From Bacteroidetes bacterium CG2_30_33_31 (GTDB taxonomy: Bacteria > Bacteroidota > Bacteroidia > Bacteroidales > UBA1556), in NCBI GenBank assembly GCA_001872625.1, contig MNXP01000026.1, positions 1-37,698 of the forward strand: a stretch of DNA of 37,698 bases. Reading direction: 5' to 3'. The position numbers and the translations under genes are program-made. Shown here piece by piece: positions 1 to 8,633 of this stretch. The first letter of the stretch is position 1, and the number at the start of each line of letters is the position of its first letter. Under the pieces are notes generated by a model. The model was not told where the DNA came from. It was given only the letters and a program-made list of their open reading frames with translations, and searched no databases.

Positions 1-1
1 A

Positions 2-2746
2 AGGGAGCAAAGGGAAATTTTTGATAGAAAAAAGCTTCCTCCTTCTACATCTTTTCCATTCAAATCGGAAATGTTTAATCTTGTGGCGCCTGTTAAAATT
101 TATGAAACACCTTATTCTTCTTCTCAACGTCACTTCTTTGGCCCTGAGCTAACTAACGGTTCTCATTTCACTATTAAACAAATTTCAACTTATGGAATTT
201 TAAAAGGGATTTCACGAGAGAAATATATACAAAAACTTGATAGTTTGCTTTTCGAAAATATTCCTGGGAAAATAGAATCTAAGACCTTCTTCAAAGAAAA
301 ATATTTTGATGGTTTTGACATATTAAATAAAACTAAAACTGGTGATTATCAGCGTTATAAGATTTATATTACTCCGCTACATATTATCATTTTTAAAATG
401 GGCGGCAAGGACAACTTTGTTAAAGATGAAGGTTCAAAGTTTTTTGAATCGATAAAATTGAAAATGCCAACAAAAGAATGGAAAAATATCAGTACAATTC
501 ATAAAGATTTTAGCATCGATGTACCTGATTATTATAGCATTACTTACAACAATAAAGTTTCATCTTTGTACGGAGAACCCGCCCTTGAAGCATTTAATTT
601 ACAAGATTCATCATATTATTATTTGAGCCGAAATGCGCTCTATGATTGGTCATTTATTGAAGAAGATAATTTTGAAAGTAAGAGAATTGCAGAGCAATAT
701 TTTCTGGGCTTAAAGCTCGACACAGTAATTGCAGAAATAGTAAAAGATGCCAAATATCCAACAGCATTAGCTTTTGGAAGAACAAAGGACAGCAGCTATC
801 TTGCTATTAAAGTTGTTATTAATGGGCCATTCTATTATTTGATGTCGGCTACCACAAAGAACTACCAAAAAACTAACAGATTTTTTAGTTCATTTAAGGT
901 TCAAGATTTCGACTACACATTTGATTTTGCCATTAAAACTGATTCTTCCGCATTTATTAAAGTAAATTCTAACTATTTAAACCCTGAGGATATTACTTAC
1001 ACTGTAAAAAAGGCGTATAAAAAAAGAAGAGAAAAAAACAAAACCAAGAATACTGATTTTAAAGAAGATGTTAATACAACGCAATATTGTTCGGAGACTT
1101 TTGAAAAAATTCAAATAAGAACAAGCAAATTTCATGACTATGAAAATTATGAAAACATTGATTCTCTGTGGAATAAGGAAATAAAGTCAGTTTCTAATGA
1201 CCATGCTAGCAGCAATTATTTGAAGGTTAAAAATACGCACAAAGAAGTTGAAAATGGAAATAATGTATTGTATGTTAGCTTTAACGACACTGGATCTTCG
1301 AGGGCAATAATAGCAAAATATATTCTTAAAAATGGATTGCTTATAAGAGTTAAGGCATTGACTGACACCACCGAACACAAGTCAAAATTTGTAGAAAATT
1401 TCTTCAAAACCATTACTCCCTTGGATACCGTGCTTGGTCGGTCAATTTTTGAAGATAAAGCTTCATTATTTTTTAAATCGATTTACGGAACCGACAGTTT
1501 AGCGAAAGAAACAGCCTTTGAATCTATCGGCAAAATAACTTTTAAAGCGAAGGATATAGATTCGCTTAAAATTACTATCGACAATTATAAATTCCCAGCC
1601 AACCGCATTCAAGTAAAAAAGGAATTGATAGGAAAGCTTATAAATATAAAAAATTATGAATCAATAGATTATATTTCAAAACTGTATAAAAACTATAGCG
1701 ATACGGCAATGTATCAGATTGAAATTTTGAATGCTTTAGCTCAAAAAGGAACCAAAAATGCAATGAAAGAATATCTAAAATTATTAGACTTCGATATTCC
1801 AATTAGCGGAAATGATTACGATAATTTCCGTATTTTTTATCCATTAAATTACTCCTTATATAAATTTAAAGACAAAACCACAGCTTTTCCAGAACTATTA
1901 AATTACACTTTTATAAGTAAATATCGCGATGGAATTATAGGTTCATTGGCATTTATGGTTGATAGTAATTATATCAACCCAAAAGTTTATAAGGGAAATT
2001 TAAATCAATTACTTAGAGAAGCCAAAATAGTATTAAAAGAGCAAATTAGTTTTGAACAAAATAAGCAAGGAATCTCCAGCGGAGAAACCTATTACTCCTA
2101 CAACAACAATTCAAATAGATTTAAATACGAAAATAATGAGCTACTTGTAAATTATGCTACTATTTTGATTCCTTTTGCAAAAAATAAAAAAGTAAATGAA
2201 TTTCTTATGAAATTTAAAAGCTTGAAAAATTATACTATCAGAACCGAAGTATTTACACTTATGCAAAAAAATGGATTAAAAATAGATACTTCTATCTGGA
2301 ATGAATTGGCTAAAGACCCTATAAACATTGCATTTTTATATAATTCTTTGGAACAAAATAAGCTTATCGAATACCTTCCAAAAAAGTATATAAATCAAGA
2401 AGTTATAGTAAAATCATTACTTTTTGATGACGACTTTGACTTTGAAAAAGACAGCCTTTTATTCATTGAAAAAAGATGGCTTAACGATGGTAAAGATAGC
2501 GGGTGGATATATTTTTACAAAACAAAAAGAGAAGGCGTTGATGAATGGGAACTTAACTATTGTGGTTATCAACCTAGAAATTTTTCAGATGTTTCAACAA
2601 AATATAAGGTGAAAGAAACTCAAGAGAATATAGACAAATCTAAAGAAATGAATGAAATAATCTTGGAAAAAATCAATATTTTAATGTTAAAAAGGCATCC
2701 TCACGCCGACGGTTCCGGCGATGACAATAATTATTACTATGATTAA
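2..2746 (+). CDS. Large hypothetical protein, 5' end cut by window edge
   Basis: The reading frame is open from base 2 with no stop, so the ATG at 71 is probably internal and the true start lies upstream of the window. At least 914 residues are visible. I do not recognise a named domain. The N-terminal third contains several short blocks ending in Phe-Phe-x-Ser-(Ile/Phe)-Lys-like sequences (for example near residues 146 and 293 from ATG 71). These resemble repeated alpha/beta units of large Bacteroidota exported proteins. The middle part (about residues 460-700) looks helical and HEAT/TPR-like. The C-terminus is rich in Asp, Asn and Tyr. An envelope or exported location is plausible, but the signal peptide would be outside the window. 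No terminator with a G+C-rich stem follows. The function is unknown; only the coding nature is confident. Confidence 0.85.
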   Translation, partial: REQREIFDRKKLPPSTSFPFKSEMFNLVAPVKIYETPYSSSQRHFFGPELTNGSHFTIKQISTYGILKGISREKYIQKLDSLLFENIPGKIESKTFFKEKYFDGFDILNKTKTGDYQRYKIYITPLHIIIFKMGGKDNFVKDEGSKFFESIKLKMPTKEWKNISTIHKDFSIDVPDYYSITYNNKVSSLYGEPALEAFNLQDSSYYYLSRNALYDWSFIEEDNFESKRIAEQYFLGLKLDTVIAEIVKDAKYPTALAFGRTKDSSYLAIKVVINGPFYYLMSATTKNYQKTNRFFSSFKVQDFDYTFDFAIKTDSSAFIKVNSNYLNPEDITYTVKKAYKKRREKNKTKNTDFKEDVNTTQYCSETFEKIQIRTSKFHDYENYENIDSLWNKEIKSVSNDHASSNYLKVKNTHKEVENGNNVLYVSFNDTGSSRAIIAKYILKNGLLIRVKALTDTTEHKSKFVENFFKTITPLDTVLGRSIFEDKASLFFKSIYGTDSLAKETAFESIGKITFKAKDIDSLKITIDNYKFPANRIQVKKELIGKLINIKNYESIDYISKLYKNYSDTAMYQIEILNALAQKGTKNAMKEYLKLLDFDIPISGNDYDNFRIFYPLNYSLYKFKDKTTAFPELLNYTFISKYRDGIIGSLAFMVDSNYINPKVYKGNLNQLLREAKIVLKEQISFEQNKQGISSGETYYSYNNNSNRFKYENNELLVNYATILIPFAKNKKVNEFLMKFKSLKNYTIRTEVFTLMQKNGLKIDTSIWNELAKDPINIAFLYNSLEQNKLIEYLPKKYINQEVIVKSLLFDDDFDFEKDSLLFIEKRWLNDGKDSGWIYFYKTKREGVDEWELNYCGYQPRNFSDVSTKYKVKETQENIDKSKEMNEIILEKINILMLKRHPHADGSGDDNNYYYD

Positions 2747-2779
2747 ATGAGTTAGATAAAGTCTTTTTTTCAAGATTCT

Positions 2780-2822
2780 AATGATTTATAAAATCAATTC
2801 AAAATTAATTTTATAAATCATT
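2780..2822. repeat. Perfect 15-bp inverted repeat
   Basis: Bases 2780-2794 are the exact reverse complement of 2808-2822, with a 13-nt loop. Outer pairing between the TTCTAAT at 2776 and the ATTAGAA at 2829 could extend the structure with a bulge. It lies 34 bp after the upstream stop codon, so it may act as a weak A+T-rich terminator or as a 3' end-stabilising hairpin. Confidence 0.6.
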
Positions 2823-2906
2823 TTCTGTTATTAGAAACATTAATATTTGATAAAATAAAAATATTAGACTCTAATATTCTTCAATTCCAAATCAAAAAGT
2901 CTCCTA

Positions 2907-3062
2907 ATGCCTGAAGATTATTATATCATTTTCATTCTGAACCAAAGTAAAGAATCTCAATATTTTAAGCAATTACAAGTATTAGAATCCGAAATCGCTA
3001 TTTATAACCATTCAATATTAACAAAACAATTTTGTTTGATGAAAAATTATTCAGATATTTGA
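2907..3062 (+). CDS. Possible 51-aa small ORF
   Basis: An ATG at 2907 opens a 51-codon frame ending at the TGA at 3060-3062. The composition (Tyr, Ile, Gln, Glu) is not absurd for a protein. There is no recognisable promoter or ribosome binding site, no familiar motif, and the 3' end runs into the inverted repeat in front of the next gene. It is most likely a chance ORF or a remnant, listed only for completeness. Confidence 0.15.
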   Translation: MPEDYYIIFILNQSKESQYFKQLQVLESEIAIYNHSILTKQFCLMKNYSDI

Positions 3063-3075
3063 CGCCTGAATAATT
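3045..3075. promoter_or_regulatory. Inverted repeat before aminotransferase gene
   Basis: A 10-bp perfect inverted repeat (3045-3054 with 3066-3075, 11-nt spacer) ends 11 bp before the ATG at 3087. Its position suits either an operator or a leader hairpin that affects translation of the aminotransferase-oxidoreductase operon. Which of the two, if either, cannot be told from sequence. Confidence 0.35.
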
Positions 3076-3086
3076 CAAACATTGTT

Positions 3087-4403
3087 ATGAGCGAAACGCC
3101 TATAAATCATGAAATTGTACTCCAAAAGATAAAGGAAAACAAACTTAATAATGTTGGTACTGCCACAATTAGAGAAATTAAGAAACTTGTCGATACTATT
3201 GAAAAAGCCAGCGGAGAGAAATTTATTAGAATGGAAATGGGAGTTCCAGGACTTCCTCCCTCGCAAGTAGGAGTAGAAGCTGAAATAGCAGCATTGAAAA
3301 ATGGTGTTGCTGCAATTTACCCCGACATTTTTGGAATACCAACACTTAAATCTGAAATATCATTATTTGTAAAAAACTTTCTGAATATAGATGTTCTGCC
3401 AGAATGTTGCCTGCCTACAGTTGGCTCTATGCAAGGAAGTTACGCCTCTTTTATTACACTCAATAGAATTCATAAAGGACGAAATAAAACCCTTTTTATG
3501 GATCCGGGATTTCCTGTACACAAACAGCAAATGAAAGTCATTGGCCTTCAATGGGAATCTTTCGATGTTTATAATTATAGAGGAGATAAATTGAAAGATA
3601 AGTTAGAAAGCTATTTCTCAAAAGGAGATATCTCATCAGTAATATATTCCAATCCCAACAATCCTTCTTGGATATGTTTGACCGATAAAGAACTTCAAAT
3701 TATTGGCGATTTAGCTAATAAATATGATATTATTGTGATGGAAGATTTAGCATATTTTGGCATGGACTTCCGTCAAGATTTTTCACAAGCGGGCAAGCCA
3801 CCATACCAACCATCAGTGGCAAATTATACCGAAAATTATATATTATTCATTTCGAGTTCAAAAGTGTTCAGTTATGCTGGGCAAAGAATCGGCATGATGA
3901 TTATTTCCAACGCTTTATACAAGAAAGAATTTCCAGATTTATTGGAGTATTATGTATCTGAAAATTTTGGTCATTCCATGATATTTGGAACAGTTTACGC
4001 ACTAAGCTCAGGCACAGCACATAGTGCACAATATGCTTTAGCAGCAATATTAAAAGCCGCCAATTCAGGCCAACTTAATTTTGTTGAGGAAGTTAAAGAA
4101 TATGGACGTAAAGCACAAATTATGAAAAAAATGTTTATTGAAAATGGATTTAAAATTGTTTACGACATGGACGAAGAAAAACCAATTGCCGACGGCTTTT
4201 ATTTCACATTTTCCTACCCAGGACTTTCAGGAAGCGAATTACTATCGGAGCTTATTTTTTATGGAATATCAGCTATTTCGTTGGCCATCACTGGAAGCGA
4301 AAGAATTGAAGGTATCAGAGCATGCGTGTCATTAGTCAAAAGAGAGCAATTTCCAGTTTTAGAAAAGAGGTTAAAATGGTTCAATAAGAATCATTCAAAT
4401 TAA
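3087..4403 (+). CDS. Class I/II PLP-dependent aminotransferase
   Basis: This 438-aa protein has the fold-type I aminotransferase layout. There is an Asn-Pro-Asn-Asn-Pro segment at about residues 189-193, where the family has NPNNPTG (here followed by Ser-Trp instead of Thr-Gly). A Glu-Asp-x-Ala-Tyr motif lies about 30 residues later. The Ser-Ser-Ser-Lys motif places the PLP-binding lysine at K259, and an Arg follows in GQRIG. The substrate is not defined by these motifs. The gene ends 29 bp before the ferredoxin subunit of a 2-oxoacid:ferredoxin oxidoreductase. The likely role, by inference, is to convert an amino acid into the 2-oxoacid that the next enzyme oxidises. An inverted repeat lies just upstream. 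No TAnnTTTG promoter box is visible near the start. Confidence 0.9.
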   Translation: MSETPINHEIVLQKIKENKLNNVGTATIREIKKLVDTIEKASGEKFIRMEMGVPGLPPSQVGVEAEIAALKNGVAAIYPDIFGIPTLKSEISLFVKNFLNIDVLPECCLPTVGSMQGSYASFITLNRIHKGRNKTLFMDPGFPVHKQQMKVIGLQWESFDVYNYRGDKLKDKLESYFSKGDISSVIYSNPNNPSWICLTDKELQIIGDLANKYDIIVMEDLAYFGMDFRQDFSQAGKPPYQPSVANYTENYILFISSSKVFSYAGQRIGMMIISNALYKKEFPDLLEYYVSENFGHSMIFGTVYALSSGTAHSAQYALAAILKAANSGQLNFVEEVKEYGRKAQIMKKMFIENGFKIVYDMDEEKPIADGFYFTFSYPGLSGSELLSELIFYGISAISLAITGSERIEGIRACVSLVKREQFPVLEKRLKWFNKNHSN

Positions 4404-4432
4404 TATTATAACATTATTTAAATTATACAAAT

Positions 4433-4654
4433 ATGGCAAAAGTTAAAGGAACTATAGTAGTTGACACAGAGACGTGCAAAGGCTGCGAAGTTTGTATTCC
4501 TGTTTGTCCAACCAACGTCATTGCGATGTCGGCAAAAGTAAATAGTAAAGGATACAACTACATGAATCTTGTAGGTGAAGATTGCACAGGATGCACCAAT
4601 TGCGCTGTAGTATGCCCTGATGGGGTAATTACAGTTTATAGAGTTAAAGTTTAG
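4433..4654 (+). CDS. 2-oxoacid:ferredoxin oxidoreductase, ferredoxin (delta) subunit
   Basis: This 73-aa protein is a two-cluster bacterial-type ferredoxin. The first CxxCxxCxxxCP motif starts at C15 (C15, C18, C21, C25) and the second lies around residues 50-62, so it can hold two [4Fe-4S] clusters. It is the first gene of a delta-alpha-beta-gamma set, the order known for VOR/KOR-type oxidoreductases in Bacteroidota. It passes electrons from the thiamine diphosphate site in the beta subunit to an external ferredoxin. It is cytoplasmic. It sits 29 bp after the aminotransferase and 33 bp before the alpha subunit, so one transcript is likely. Substrate specificity (2-oxoglutarate, branched-chain 2-oxoacid or other) cannot be read from this subunit. 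Confidence 0.93.
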   Translation: MAKVKGTIVVDTETCKGCEVCIPVCPTNVIAMSAKVNSKGYNYMNLVGEDCTGCTNCAVVCPDGVITVYRVKV

Positions 4655-4687
4655 TTTTTAAGTAATTATTAACATAGAAAGCTTAAA

Positions 4688-5767
4688 ATGAAAGAGTTAA
4701 GATTAATGAAAGGTAATGAGGCCATGGCTGAAGCAGCCATCCGGGCAGGATTCGACGGTTATTTCGGATATCCTATCACACCTCAATCGGAAGTAATGGA
4801 ACATTTGCAAAAAGAAAGACCTGCTATTAGAACTGGCATGGTTGTACTTCAAGCAGAAAGCGAAGTAGCATCAATAAATATGGTTTATGGTGGTGCAGCT
4901 TCAGGTAAAAACGTTTTGACATCATCATCATCACCAGGTATAAGCTTGATGCAAGAAGGAATTTCTTATATTGCTGCAGCTGAATTGCCATGTCTAATAA
5001 TTAATGTTGTTAGAGGAGGTCCTGGATTGGGCGATATACAAGCAGCACAGTCTGATTATTTTCAAGCTGTAAAAGGTGGTGGACATGGCGATTACCGTCT
5101 TATAGTTTTAGCACCATCATCAGTACAAGAATGTTCTGACTTTGTAAAGCTTGCCTTAGAATTGGCAAATAAATACAATAATCCAGCAATGTTACTTTCC
5201 GATGGAGCCATTGGGCAGATGATGGAAAAAGTTGAGTTATTTCCTCAACAACCAAGATGGACTCTTGAAGAGATTCGCAAGAAAAAACCTTGGGCAACAA
5301 ACGGAAGACTGTTCAACCAAGAACGTCACATTGTAACCTCATTGCATTTGATTCCTGAAAAATTGGAAGCGCACAATAATCATCTTCAGGCAAAATACAA
5401 AGAAATTGAGAAAAATGAAGTTAGATATGAGGAAATAAAATGCGACGACGCCGAATATATTATTGTAGCTTACGGTTTGGCATCGCGCACAGCACAGAAA
5501 ACCCTTCAACTGGCCAGAGCAGAAGGAATAAAATTAGGGCTTATTAGACCTATTACATTATTTCCTTTCCCAAAGATTCCAATAAGCACTTATGCTGAGA
5601 AAGTAAAGGGATTTCTAACATTAGAAATGAGTGCAGGACAAATGGTTGAAGACGTAAGATTAGCTGTAAACGGTAGAGTTCCAGTTGAATTTTATGGTCG
5701 CACTGGAGGTATGTTGCCAGCACCCGACGAAGTTTTGGCAGTTGTAAAAAATGTATTTAAAATTTAA
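4688..5767 (+). CDS. vorB: 2-oxoacid:ferredoxin oxidoreductase, alpha subunit (VorB/KorA type)
   Basis: The protein is 359 aa, matching the stand-alone alpha subunits of VOR/KOR enzymes. The N-terminus has the Gly-Tyr-Pro-Ile-Thr-Pro-Gln-Ser-Glu motif (about residues 28-36) that binds near thiamine diphosphate. It also has the Ser-rich TSSSSPGISLM segment and the Glu-Ser-Glu-x-Ala block typical of the pyrimidine-binding domain. The C-terminal part (about 250-359) is the transketolase-like domain II. With the beta and gamma subunits it oxidises a 2-oxoacid plus CoA to acyl-CoA and CO2, reducing ferredoxin. The enzyme is oxygen-sensitive in known relatives. The symbol follows common naming of this family in Bacteroidota; 2-oxoglutarate is an equally possible substrate. 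Confidence 0.92.
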   Translation: MKELRLMKGNEAMAEAAIRAGFDGYFGYPITPQSEVMEHLQKERPAIRTGMVVLQAESEVASINMVYGGAASGKNVLTSSSSPGISLMQEGISYIAAAELPCLIINVVRGGPGLGDIQAAQSDYFQAVKGGGHGDYRLIVLAPSSVQECSDFVKLALELANKYNNPAMLLSDGAIGQMMEKVELFPQQPRWTLEEIRKKKPWATNGRLFNQERHIVTSLHLIPEKLEAHNNHLQAKYKEIEKNEVRYEEIKCDDAEYIIVAYGLASRTAQKTLQLARAEGIKLGLIRPITLFPFPKIPISTYAEKVKGFLTLEMSAGQMVEDVRLAVNGRVPVEFYGRTGGMLPAPDEVLAVVKNVFKI

Positions 5768-5777
5768 TAGGGAAATT

Positions 5778-6554
5778 ATGAATATAGAAATGATAAAACC
5801 CGAAAATTTAGTTTATACTAAAACTAAATTGATGACAGATAATGCTTTAAGCTATTGTCCTGGCTGTGGACATGGCACAGCTCATCGAATCATTATGGAA
5901 GTCATCGATGAAATGGGAATTCAAGAAGATACCATCGGCATTGCTCCCGTTGGTTGCTCAGTATTAGCATACGAGTTTATGAATATCGACATGCAAGAAG
6001 CCTCACATGGAAGAGCGCCAGCACTTGCCACAGCTGTTAAAAGACTTTGGCCAGATAAATATGTATTTAGCTATCAAGGTGATGGAGACCTTGCTGCCAT
6101 AGGAACAGCAGAAACTATTCATGCATGCAACCGCGGTGAAAATATTGTGATGATATTTATCAACAATGGAATCTATGGTATGACTGGTGGTCAAATGGCA
6201 CCTACTACACTTCCCAATATGAAAACCGCAACTTCTCCTTATGGCAGAGATGTTAAAGAAATGGGACACCCTTTAAAAATGACCGAACTTATAGCACAAT
6301 TGCCAGGTACTTATTATGTTACACGTCAAGCAGTACATAAGCCAGCAAATGTTCGTAAGACTAAAAAAGCAATTAGAAAAGCTTTCGAATTGTCCAAAGA
6401 AAATGTTGGGGTATGTTTTATTGAGATTGTTTCTAATTGTAATTCAGGCTGGAAAATGCGTCCCAATGAAGCAAATATTTGGATGGAAGACAATATGTTT
6501 CCATTTTTTCCATTGGGCGATATTAAAGTAGATGGCCAATTAATAACTAAATAA
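5778..6554 (+). CDS. 2-oxoacid:ferredoxin oxidoreductase, beta subunit (TPP-binding)
   Basis: I place the start at the ATG at 5778 (258 aa), just behind the alpha-subunit stop and a short GGGA stretch. An earlier in-frame ATG at 5751 would overlap the alpha gene by 17 bp and add a poorly conserved leader. The motif Cys-Pro-Gly-Cys-Gly-His-Gly lies near residue 31. Gly-Asp-Gly-Asp (about residue 100) and a downstream Asn-Asn-x-x-Tyr-Gly-Met-Thr-Gly-Gly-Gln block are the thiamine diphosphate-Mg signature. This is the catalytic subunit that decarboxylates the 2-oxoacid. The family is KorB/VorA. It is cytoplasmic, in complex with the flanking gene products. Confidence 0.93.
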   Translation: MNIEMIKPENLVYTKTKLMTDNALSYCPGCGHGTAHRIIMEVIDEMGIQEDTIGIAPVGCSVLAYEFMNIDMQEASHGRAPALATAVKRLWPDKYVFSYQGDGDLAAIGTAETIHACNRGENIVMIFINNGIYGMTGGQMAPTTLPNMKTATSPYGRDVKEMGHPLKMTELIAQLPGTYYVTRQAVHKPANVRKTKKAIRKAFELSKENVGVCFIEIVSNCNSGWKMRPNEANIWMEDNMFPFFPLGDIKVDGQLITK

Positions 6555-6565
6555 ATTCGAAAATT

Positions 6566-7117
6566 ATGACTGAAGAAATTATTATAGCTGGTTTTGGTGG
6601 ACAAGGAGTTCTGTCAATGGGTAAAATAATGGCCTATTCGGGCATTATGCAAAATCAGGAAGTTAGTTGGATGCCTTCTTATGGCCCTGAAATGCGTGGT
6701 GGTACTGCCAACGTTACTGTTATAATTAGCGACGACAGAATAAGCTCGCCAATTTTAAATAAGTACGATACTGCAATTATTCTGAACCAACAATCTATGG
6801 ATAAGTTTGAAAGCACTGTAAAACCTGGGGGCATGCTTATTTACGACCCTAACGGTATTTCCAGACATCCTTCAAGAACCGATATCAATATTTATCAAGT
6901 TGAAGCAGCCAAACAAGCTGCTATCATGAAAGCCTCAAAGACTTTCAACATGGTGGTATTGGGAGCTTTTCTGAAATTAAAACCTATCATCAATTTAGAA
7001 AACATAGAGAAAGGGCTTAAAAAATCTCTTCCTGAACGTCATTATCACATGATACCAATGAATATTGATGCAATAAATCAAGGGTCTGAAATTGTGAAAG
7101 CAATTCATGTACTCTAA
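6566..7117 (+). CDS. 2-oxoacid:ferredoxin oxidoreductase, gamma subunit
   Basis: This 183-aa protein begins with the Gly-Phe-Gly-Gly-Gln-Gly-Val motif (about residues 9-15) that marks the gamma domain of pyruvate/2-oxoacid ferredoxin oxidoreductases. It also has the conserved Ser-Tyr-Gly-Pro-Glu-Met-Arg-Gly-Gly motif (about residues 38-46). The length fits stand-alone VorC/KorC subunits. It begins 11 bp after the beta gene and is the last gene of the operon, as a hairpin with a T-rich tail follows at 7139. All four subunits are present and intact, so a working complex is expected. Confidence 0.93.
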   Translation: MTEEIIIAGFGGQGVLSMGKIMAYSGIMQNQEVSWMPSYGPEMRGGTANVTVIISDDRISSPILNKYDTAIILNQQSMDKFESTVKPGGMLIYDPNGISRHPSRTDINIYQVEAAKQAAIMKASKTFNMVVLGAFLKLKPIINLENIEKGLKKSLPERHYHMIPMNIDAINQGSEIVKAIHVL

Positions 7118-7138
7118 CAATTTTTTCCAACACTTATT

Positions 7139-7172
7139 AAAGGCCGGTCATTCGATTCGGCCTTTTGGTTTT
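7139..7172 (+). terminator. Rho-independent terminator after oxidoreductase operon
   Basis: An 8-bp G+C-rich stem (7139-7146 with 7158-7165, 11-nt loop) is followed by a T-rich stretch broken by GG. It lies 21 bp after the gamma-subunit stop and 12 bp before the next start codon. Confidence 0.85.
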
Positions 7173-7183
7173 ACTAATTTATC

Positions 7184-7927
7184 ATGAAATTATTTATAAA
7201 AAAAATCCTTCAAAGAGTTTTAGGAATGGAAAGATACCTAATGATTTTTTCCATTTTTACCATAAAACTTTTAAAGTTCAATAAAAATGAGAAGGATTTT
7301 TTATTCTTCTTGAAGAAAATTAAAAAAGAAGGAATTTTGCTGGATATTGGAGCTAATATTGGTGTAATGACCTATTATTTAGCTAAATACAATCCAAGCT
7401 CAACAGTTTATTCCTTCGAGCCCTTGCCAATAAATTTAATTAACTTACAAAAAATTATAAAAATTTATAATTTACAAAATGTGATAGCATGCGACTACGC
7501 TTTAGGAAATTTTACTGGCGATGCCGAAATCATTATGCCTATAGTTGATAATGTTAGAATGCATGGCCTGAGTCATATAGTACACCATTCTATTGAAGAA
7601 TTAAATGAAGGTCAGAGGCATATAATCAAGGTTCAAGAGCTAGATAAACTTAAGTTTCTTGAAGATACCGATAAAAAAATAGTTGCTATTAAAATTGATG
7701 TTGAAAATTTTGAATATTTTGTTCTTCTTGGGGGAAAGAATTTAATAGAAAAACACAAACCATTAATATATTGTGAGCTGTGGAAAAATAAAAACAGACA
7801 AAAGTGTTTTGATTTAATGAAAACATTGAACTACCAAACTAAGATTTTCAATGGCAAAACTTTATTAACCTTTAATAGCTCTTCCCACAACACTCAGAAT
7901 TTCTTTTTTGTACCAAATGAGAATTAA
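7184..7927 (+). CDS. FkbM family methyltransferase
   Basis: The 247-aa product carries the class I SAM-methyltransferase motif I, Asp-Ile-Gly-Ala-Asn-Ile-Gly, at about residues 54-60. An acidic Ser-Phe-Glu-Pro end of strand 2 follows, and the FkbM-type Lys-Ile-Asp-Val-Glu-x-Phe-Glu block lies near residue 170. The family O-methylates sugars or secondary metabolites, often in glycan gene clusters, but no glycan genes are nearby and the target is unknown. The first 40 residues are basic and hydrophobic and may form a membrane-facing helix rather than a cleaved signal. It stands between a terminator (7139) and a gene with its own promoter box, so it is probably monocistronic. No clear promoter box is seen in the 66-bp gap before it. 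Confidence 0.88.
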   Translation: MKLFIKKILQRVLGMERYLMIFSIFTIKLLKFNKNEKDFLFFLKKIKKEGILLDIGANIGVMTYYLAKYNPSSTVYSFEPLPINLINLQKIIKIYNLQNVIACDYALGNFTGDAEIIMPIVDNVRMHGLSHIVHHSIEELNEGQRHIIKVQELDKLKFLEDTDKKIVAIKIDVENFEYFVLLGGKNLIEKHKPLIYCELWKNKNRQKCFDLMKTLNYQTKIFNGKTLLTFNSSSHNTQNFFFVPNEN

Positions 7928-8009
7928 ATCAACAAATTTAAATAGAAAAATTTCAATCAGTAATTTACATATTTAACCTATTTAAACAATATAAGATTAT
8001 GATTTTTGA

Positions 8010-8017
8010 TATTTTTG
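8010..8017 (+). promoter_or_regulatory. Probable -7 box (TAnnTTTG) for DUF5063-like gene
   Basis: TATTTTTG matches the Bacteroidota -7 consensus TAnnTTTG and is followed by C. No TTG lies 19 bp upstream. It ends 18 bp before the ATG at 8036 and argues against the upstream TTG start at 8006. Confidence 0.5.
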
Positions 8018-8035
8018 CAAATATTTATCAATTTT

Positions 8036-8554
8036 ATGAAAGATAATTTAAGCATAATTCAGTCGAAACAGGTTTTAGATATGGTTCTGGTAGCCAATGA
8101 TTTTTGCCTTTTTACAGAATCATTAGATAGCAAAGTGAATATTGATATTTTGAGTTATTATCAGAAAGTATTGCCGCTATTATATTTAAAAGGGGCTTTG
8201 TTGCCTGCGATAGAAGTTAGTGATGAATCAGTAAATCAGAGGTTTGTTACAGCAGAAAGTTGGCAAGAGATATTTTTTGCCATTGAAAGTAAATTTGGAG
8301 AAGAAGACAAATATTGGTTTGTAGATTTGAATAATGACATGATAAAAGAAAGTTTGGCAGATAATCTTGCAGATATATATCAAGATATGAAAGATTTTAT
8401 TTTGTTATTTCAAGACCCAAAATTATCTGCCAAAGAGAATGCTGTCTCAGAATGTAAAAGATTATTTGAAACGCATTGGGGCGAAAGAATTACTAAAGCT
8501 CTCAACAAAATTCATTTAACGATTTTTAATACTAAAGTAGAAGAGGATATTTAA
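8036..8554 (+). CDS. DUF5063-like protein
   Basis: The start is set at the ATG at 8036 (172 aa). An in-frame TTG at 8006 lies inside the probable promoter box and is unlikely to be used. The product is acidic and helical, with no signal peptide or membrane segment, so it is expected in the cytoplasm. Its pattern and length resemble the DUF5063 family found in many Bacteroidota: an N-terminal helix with a Val-x-x-Ala-Asn-x-Phe-Cys-x-Phe segment, a central Tyr-Trp-Phe-Val-Asp motif, and a C-terminal His-Trp-Gly-x-Arg. This assignment is from memory of the family. The function of DUF5063 is unknown. The gene has its own promoter box and seems not to be in an operon. Confidence 0.7.
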   Translation: MKDNLSIIQSKQVLDMVLVANDFCLFTESLDSKVNIDILSYYQKVLPLLYLKGALLPAIEVSDESVNQRFVTAESWQEIFFAIESKFGEEDKYWFVDLNNDMIKESLADNLADIYQDMKDFILLFQDPKLSAKENAVSECKRLFETHWGERITKALNKIHLTIFNTKVEEDI

Positions 8555-8633
8555 ACTTATAAAAATAATGAATGTCCAATTTGAGTTTTTTAATAGCTAT
8601 TATTTTTAACAATCATAAAATCAATTAATTATT

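Larger units (their letters stand above)
2747..3086. other. AT-rich intergenic gap with nested inverted repeats
   Basis: This 340-bp gap holds no clear gene. It contains a perfect 15-bp inverted repeat (2780-2794 with 2808-2822), a 9-bp near-palindrome (2860-2868 with 2870-2878) and a 10-bp inverted repeat (3045-3054 with 3066-3075) just before the aminotransferase start. An ORF of 51 codons at 2907-3062 is the only reading frame worth noting. The first hairpin may end transcription of the upstream gene, but it is A+T only and lacks a proper T-tract. Confidence 0.6.
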
